From Methylophilaceae bacterium (GTDB taxonomy: Bacteria > Pseudomonadota > Gammaproteobacteria > Burkholderiales > Methylophilaceae): DNA of 36,263 nucleotides. Positions within the stretch are counted from its first letter, which is position 1. The number at the start of each line of letters is the position of its first letter. Both the position numbers and the translations under genes were made by a program. The DNA is taken from contig SPJO01000127.1 of NCBI GenBank assembly GCA_006844635.1, positions 1 through 36,263 on the forward strand, given 5' to 3'. Under the pieces are notes generated by a model. It did no database searches. It had not been told where the DNA came from and saw nothing but the letters and a program-made list of their open reading frames with translations. Of this stretch, positions 32,368 to 36,263 are shown piece by piece.

Positions 32368-33252
32368 TTAGGCTGGAAAAACACCCGAAGAAAGATAACG
32401 GTCACCGCGATCACAGACGATGCTCACAATGACTGCATTTTCAACCGTTTTAGATAACTGCAGGGCAGCATAAAGTGCACCACCACTGGAAATACCGGCA
32501 AAAATGCCCTCCTCCGTCGCCAACTTCCTTGCTGTATTTTCTGCTTGTTGTTGATTCACTGTGATGACATCATCTAGTCTGCTTCGGTCAAAAATTTCTG
32601 GTAAATATGCCTCCGGCCATTTGCGAATGCCTGGAATACGCGAACCTTCTGCAGGCTGCACGCCAACTATTTGCACATCAGCATTTTGCTCTTTGAGAAA
32701 GCGTGATGTCCCCATGATGGTACCAGTGGTTCCCATACTAGAGACAAAGTGGGTCACTTTACCTTCTGTATCGCGCCAGATTTCTGGGCCTGTGCCTTCA
32801 TAATGCGCGAGTGGATTATCCATATTACCAAACTGATCCAATACCACACCTTCGCCTTCCGCTTGCATCTTCATCGCCACATCACGCGCGAGCTCCATAC
32901 TGCCATCAGCAGGCGTTAATACCAATTCCGCACCATAGGCTTTCATGCTTTGTTGGCGTTCAATCGTTTGGTTCTCAGGCATAACTAGAATCATGTGATA
33001 GCCACGCATCGCGGCTACCATGGCAAGTGCGATACCGGTATTGCCACTAGTGGCCTCGATTAACGTATCACCCGGCTTAATATCGCCACGTGCTTCAGCA
33101 CGCGTAATCATGCTATGTGCAGGCCTGTCTTTTACCGAGCCTGCAGGGTTATTCCCTTCCAGTTTCAATAAAATAGTATTCGTCGTTTTGCCTTGCATTC
33201 GCTGCAAAGCGACCAATGGGGTATTGCCGACAAAGTCGTTAATCGTTTTCAT
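32368..33252 (-). CDS. cysM: O-acetylserine sulfhydrylase B
   Basis: The 294-residue PLP enzyme carries the cofactor lysine at 41 in NNPAGSVKDRPA and the ATSGNTGIALA loop near residue 70. The SSMGTTGTIMG phosphate-binding loop lies near 170, with ISSGGALYAA near 255. It forms cysteine from O-acetylserine with sulfide or thiosulfate. The length and the ILKLEGNNPAGSVKDRPA pattern favour CysM over CysK. Its start overlaps the dsbB stop by one base. Confidence 0.93.
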   Translation of the reverse strand: MKTINDFVGNTPLVALQRMQGKTTNTILLKLEGNNPAGSVKDRPAHSMITRAEARGDIKPGDTLIEATSGNTGIALAMVAAMRGYHMILVMPENQTIERQQSMKAYGAELVLTPADGSMELARDVAMKMQAEGEGVVLDQFGNMDNPLAHYEGTGPEIWRDTEGKVTHFVSSMGTTGTIMGTSRFLKEQNADVQIVGVQPAEGSRIPGIRKWPEAYLPEIFDRSRLDDVITVNQQQAENTARKLATEEGIFAGISSGGALYAALQLSKTVENAVIVSIVCDRGDRYLSSGVFPA

Positions 33253-33746
33253 TATTTGTTTAATTTTAATAAGTAAATTGCATAAGCAGCAAATGCAGCA
33301 AAGCTAATAAGCGCTAATTGGGGTAATGTAAGGCCCAAAAATGTCCAATCAATTGCGGCGCAATCCCCCGTGCCACGAAAGAGTAATTTAAACGCTTTTT
33401 CAAGCGGGAAGTTTTCAAACATATAGTCAAAGCCAACACCACAATCCGCAATCATGCTTTCTTTATTCGCTTGCAGATACCAATGGCGGATGGCAACGCC
33501 TGCACCTCCCAAGGCAATCAAGACTTTCAATCCAGTAAACAATTTTTTTAGTAAGCTTGCTGGAGGAATAAATGCTGAGATAAAAAATACCACGCCCATA
33601 CCCATAAAAACCATGCGTTGTGTGATGCATAAGGGGCAAGGCTCTAGTTCGTATTGCGTTTGAATCACTAGCGCTAATGCCACAAGACCAAAGCAAGCAA
33701 CAAAGCCTAGTAAGTAGCCTGTCTTGCCTTTTAAAAAATCAACCAT
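33252..33746 (-). CDS. dsbB: disulfide bond formation protein DsbB
   Basis: The 164-residue membrane protein has four hydrophobic segments and both functional cysteine pairs. Cys37 and Cys40 are in ELEPCPLCITQRM; Cys102 and Cys129 are in the periplasmic loop. The RHWYLQ helix before the second pair is typical. DsbB re-oxidises DsbA and passes electrons to quinone in the inner membrane. The gene leads the minus-strand block that continues into cysM; no dsbA is in the window. The start at 33746 is 67 bases from the divergent xseA start. Confidence 0.94.
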   Translation of the reverse strand: MVDFLKGKTGYLLGFVACFGLVALALVIQTQYELEPCPLCITQRMVFMGMGVVFFISAFIPPASLLKKLFTGLKVLIALGGAGVAIRHWYLQANKESMIADCGVGFDYMFENFPLEKAFKLLFRGTGDCAAIDWTFLGLTLPQLALISFAAFAAYAIYLLKLNK

Positions 33747-33813
33747 ACTTTTATCCCTTAAAAAATACTGAAAGCAATATCATGAATATGAATTGTAATA
33801 GATAATAACGTCT

Positions 33814-35019
33814 ATGACAGATTATGACAGCGTATCCTCACAAAAAATTCTCAGCGTCACAGCATTAAACCGCATGGCGCGTGAAGTTTTGCAAAACAGC
33901 TTTCCTTTGTTTTGGATAGCAGGTGAAATCTCTAACTTCACCCGCGCTGCAAGCGGCCATTGGTATTTCTCCTTGAAAGACGATAAAGCACAAGTGCGTT
34001 GTGTGATGTTTAAAGGCCGCAACAGCTACGTTGATTTTATGCCGCGCGAAGGCGATCAAGTTGAGGCTCGTGCAACTGTTACGGTTTACGAAGCACGTGG
34101 GGACTTTCAATTAACTGTCGAATTTATCCAGCAAGCTGGCTTAGGTGATTTATTTGAAGCATTCGAAAAGTTAAAACTGAAACTACAGCAAGAAGGTTTG
34201 TTTGATGCTGACTTAAAACAAGCCATTCCTGAATATGCGAAAACCATTGGCATTGTGACATCCCCAGATGCCGCGGCTTTACATGATGTGCTAACAACGC
34301 TAAAAAGACGTAATCCAAACACGGCGATTATCATTTATCCCACACCTGTACAAGGTAAAGGCGCTGCAGATAAAATTGCAGCAGCCATTCAACTCGCACA
34401 GCAACGACAAGAAGTGGACACACTCCTCATCTGTCGTGGTGGTGGCAGCATGGAAGACTTATGGCAATTTAACGAAGAGGTTGTCGCACGTGCCATTGCA
34501 GCTTGCAACATCCCAACCATCAGCGGTGTCGGGCATGAAACAGACTTCACCATATGCGACTTTGTTGCCGATGTCAGAGCTGCCACACCAACAGCCGCGG
34601 CTGAGTTAGCCTGTGCAGATAGTACCCACATCAAACGAACACTGATAAACCTCACACAACACCTGAATCGTCAGGTGACATTGCGGCTAAACCAAGAAGC
34701 TCAAAAACTAGATTATCTTAGCCGGCGCCTTATTTCACCTTCGCAAAAACTGACTGTACAAATGGATCACACAAAAGCGTTATCACAACGTATTCATTTT
34801 GCGATGCAACAACAGTTAAAGCGGCATCAGCAGTACTACACGCAGCTCAAATCTAGCCTCGAGCAACTCAGCCCAACGGCAGTGCTTTCCAGAGGCTATG
34901 CCATTGTGTCGAAAGATAATAAAACTATCACTAATAGTGAACAGTTAGCAACAGGCGACCAGTTGCAAGTACAGTTCCATATTGGCGAGATAGAAGCTGA
35001 AGTTGTAAAAAAAGATTAA
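33814..35019 (+). CDS. xseA: exodeoxyribonuclease VII large subunit
   Basis: The 401-residue protein has an N-terminal OB-fold (FPLFWIAGEISNFTRAASGHWYFSLKD, then VRCVMFKGR, about residues 27-75). The catalytic region contains GIVTSPDAAALHDVLTTLKRRNP, then LLICRGGGSMEDLWQFNEE and TISGVGHETDFTICDFVADVRAATPTAAAE. A long helical part and a small C-terminal beta domain (LSRGYAIV) follow. With XseB it degrades single-stranded DNA from both ends. It is somewhat shorter than E. coli XseA (456). No xseB is adjacent. Confidence 0.95.
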   Translation: MTDYDSVSSQKILSVTALNRMAREVLQNSFPLFWIAGEISNFTRAASGHWYFSLKDDKAQVRCVMFKGRNSYVDFMPREGDQVEARATVTVYEARGDFQLTVEFIQQAGLGDLFEAFEKLKLKLQQEGLFDADLKQAIPEYAKTIGIVTSPDAAALHDVLTTLKRRNPNTAIIIYPTPVQGKGAADKIAAAIQLAQQRQEVDTLLICRGGGSMEDLWQFNEEVVARAIAACNIPTISGVGHETDFTICDFVADVRAATPTAAAELACADSTHIKRTLINLTQHLNRQVTLRLNQEAQKLDYLSRRLISPSQKLTVQMDHTKALSQRIHFAMQQQLKRHQQYYTQLKSSLEQLSPTAVLSRGYAIVSKDNKTITNSEQLATGDQLQVQFHIGEIEAEVVKKD

Positions 35020-35112
35020 ACTAGCTTAGATATCATCTCAACTTCAACCATTCAACACATACGTGCGTTAATATAAGCATTGTGTTTTAACGAATTAAAG
35101 TGAGGTGTATTG

Positions 35113-35931
35113 ATGAAAAAAATACTTTCAATCTTAATTGCGTCGCTAGCATTACAAATTGGCAGCTGTGCGACCACAACAAATAGCAGTGTTTCTGGTG
35201 TCGAACGTTCTCAATTTTTAGTGCTCCCCGCTGCAACAGTCGACAAAATGTCTGCGCAGGCTTACTCAGAAACCCTGACTAAGGCAAAGAAGAAATCGAC
35301 TTTAAATGTTGATCGAGCCATGTATAACCGCGTTAATACTATTTCGCAACGGCTGATCAAGCAAGTCGGCGTCTTCAGAGCAGACGCCACCAAGTGGAAC
35401 TGGGAAGTTAACGTGGAGAAAAATGACCAGCTCAATGCTTACTGTATGCCCGGCGGTAAAATCATGGTCTTTTCTGGCCTAGTGGAAAAAATTAAAGCCA
35501 CGGATGATGAGTTAGCCGCGGTGATTGGTCATGAGATTGCCCATGCATTACGTGAGCACGGTCGAGAACGCATGTCGCAAGCTTATGTACAGCAGTTTGG
35601 CTTGCAAGCCTTAGCTGCTGCTGCAGGTGGCGGTGCCGTAGGCACTGCAGCTGTGAAAGGCGCTGGCTTAGGCAGTCAACTATTCTTTGCGTTACCCAAT
35701 GGGCGTGAGCAGGAACGTGAATCCGATAGAATCGGCCTAGAGCTAGCTGCACGTGCTGGCTATAATCCCGATGCAGCAGTGACATTGTGGCAAAAAATGA
35801 GTGCCGGCAACAAGGGCGCACCACCCGAGTTTCTAAGCACCCATCCAGCGAGTGCCAATCGGATTGCTGATTTAAAAGCCCTTGCTCCTAAAGTGCGTCC
35901 ATTATATAAAGCAGCAAAAGCTAAGAGATAA
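35113..35931 (+). CDS. M48 family metallopeptidase, lipoprotein (LoiP/YggG-like)
   Basis: I start it at ATG 35113; the preceding TTG at 35110 would add one Met. GAGG lies seven bases upstream. The signal peptide ends with a lipobox-like IGSC (about Cys19). The zinc motif HEIAH is at residues 140-144, and the third ligand region is ERESDRIG with Glu203. The peptidase domain covers about 70-260 of 272 residues. LoiP and BepA-type proteases act on outer-membrane proteins in the periplasm. The gene is followed by a strong terminator. Confidence 0.92.
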   Translation: MKKILSILIASLALQIGSCATTTNSSVSGVERSQFLVLPAATVDKMSAQAYSETLTKAKKKSTLNVDRAMYNRVNTISQRLIKQVGVFRADATKWNWEVNVEKNDQLNAYCMPGGKIMVFSGLVEKIKATDDELAAVIGHEIAHALREHGRERMSQAYVQQFGLQALAAAAGGGAVGTAAVKGAGLGSQLFFALPNGREQERESDRIGLELAARAGYNPDAAVTLWQKMSAGNKGAPPEFLSTHPASANRIADLKALAPKVRPLYKAAKAKR

Positions 35932-35950
35932 AACATACTTTCTTAAATTG

Positions 35951-35989
35951 ATAAAGCGCACTTGAACGAACAAGTGCGCTTTATTTTTT
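35951..35989 (+). terminator. rho-independent terminator after the M48 peptidase gene
   Basis: Perfect 12-base arms (AAAGCGCACTTG/CAAGTGCGCTTT, extended by flanking T-A and A-T pairs) with an AACGAA loop are followed by a T-rich run. They start 20 bases after the stop codon. The approximately 100 bases from here to dapD contain no convincing promoter. Confidence 0.92.
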
Positions 35990-36086
35990 ATGCTTTAATT
36001 TCCAGATTTTTTAATAGTCGCACTGTTTGAGTTAAAATAGCGCCTTTATTATTTCTTTAATATTCACTCTATTTTTTGGAATTTTT

Positions 36087-36263
36087 ATGGACTCACGTCA
36101 AAGTATTATTGAAGCGGCTTTTGAAGACCGTGCAAACATCAACCCTGCTAATGCGCCCGCTGATATCAAATCAACAGTTGAAAGCGTACTGGCTGACCTA
36201 GACTCAGGCACACTGCGTGTGGCCTCTCGTATCGGCGATAGCCAAGATTGGGAAGTGCACCAA
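36087..36263 (+). CDS. dapD: 2,3,4,5-tetrahydropyridine-2,6-dicarboxylate N-succinyltransferase, N-terminal part (partial)
   Basis: The 59 residues up to the window edge read SIIEAAFEDRANINPANAP, then SVLADLDSGTLRVASRI and the final DWEVHQ. This is close to the start of DapD, remembered from E. coli as IIETAFERRAEITPAN and LLDSGALRVAEKI. The enzyme succinylates tetrahydrodipicolinate in the lysine/diaminopimelate pathway. The gene runs off the right edge. It is separated from the M48 gene by a terminator, so it should have its own promoter; a TAAAAT at 36033-36038 is a possible -10 without a good -35. Confidence 0.85.
   Translation, partial: MDSRQSIIEAAFEDRANINPANAPADIKSTVESVLADLDSGTLRVASRIGDSQDWEVHQ

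Noticed and set aside
1..36263. CRISPR arrays, tRNA or rRNA genes, prophage, transposases, toxin-antitoxin or defence genes
   Set aside because: None was seen on either strand; the gene content is housekeeping and envelope-related.

Overview
The window looks like a piece of a Gram-negative, moderately AT-rich proteobacterial chromosome. The porin, lipoproteins, NlpD, DsbB, the YdbH/YnbE/YdbL set and DapD all point that way. Gene content and protein style suggest a betaproteobacterium, possibly of the Methylophilaceae type. That placement is inference from gene content, not a computed result. Coding density is high, most genes lie in short head-to-tail operons, and I see no phage, insertion sequence, CRISPR array, rRNA or tRNA.

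Layout. 2-70 is the tail of purB. 224-3589 (+) is a three-gene cassette: a one-lobe PstS-like periplasmic protein, a porin-like barrel and a CHASE8-like/HAMP/PAS/GGDEF diguanylate cyclase. 3613-5264 (+) holds wrbA, a HugZ-like protein and a DUF2069 membrane protein. 5282-8049 (+) is surE-pcm-nlpD plus a small membrane protein, with no rpoS after nlpD, closed by a terminator shared with the convergent operon. 8114-11590 (-) is a redox set (pirin, YceI, old yellow enzyme, nitroreductase, thioredoxin-like) facing a divergent LysR regulator at 11692. 12646-16936 (+) is moxR, DUF58, transglutaminase and tadA. 16968-18785 (-) is a YccA/BI-1 protein and nagZ. 18955-20078 holds a TlpA-like lipoprotein and, convergent to it, psiE.

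20224-25180 (-) is a methyltransferase, then a peptide-transporter set (permeases B and C, solute-binding lipoprotein) that encloses a YkuD-domain enzyme without a signal peptide. No ATPase gene is present. 25276-28880 holds DoxX, rlmD, a small exported protein, a PolB-type 3'-5' exonuclease and an unknown protein. 29012-33746 (-) is dsbB-cysM-ydbH-ynbE-ydbL-mscS. 33814-36263 (+) is xseA, an M48 lipoprotein peptidase and the start of dapD.

Most genes are ordinary housekeeping or envelope genes. The best unexplained signals are: (1) a perfect 22-bp inverted repeat whose inner arm contains the start codon of the exonuclease gene; (2) a perfect FNR-type box upstream of psiE, centred exactly 41.5 bp before the start site implied by an extended -10; (3) a roughly 100-bp palindromic element that supplies the stop codon of the oppC-like gene; (4) the YkuD enzyme inside an ATPase-less peptide importer, suggestive of murein-peptide recycling; and (5) the PstS-like/porin/cyclase cassette as a possible envelope-sensing system.
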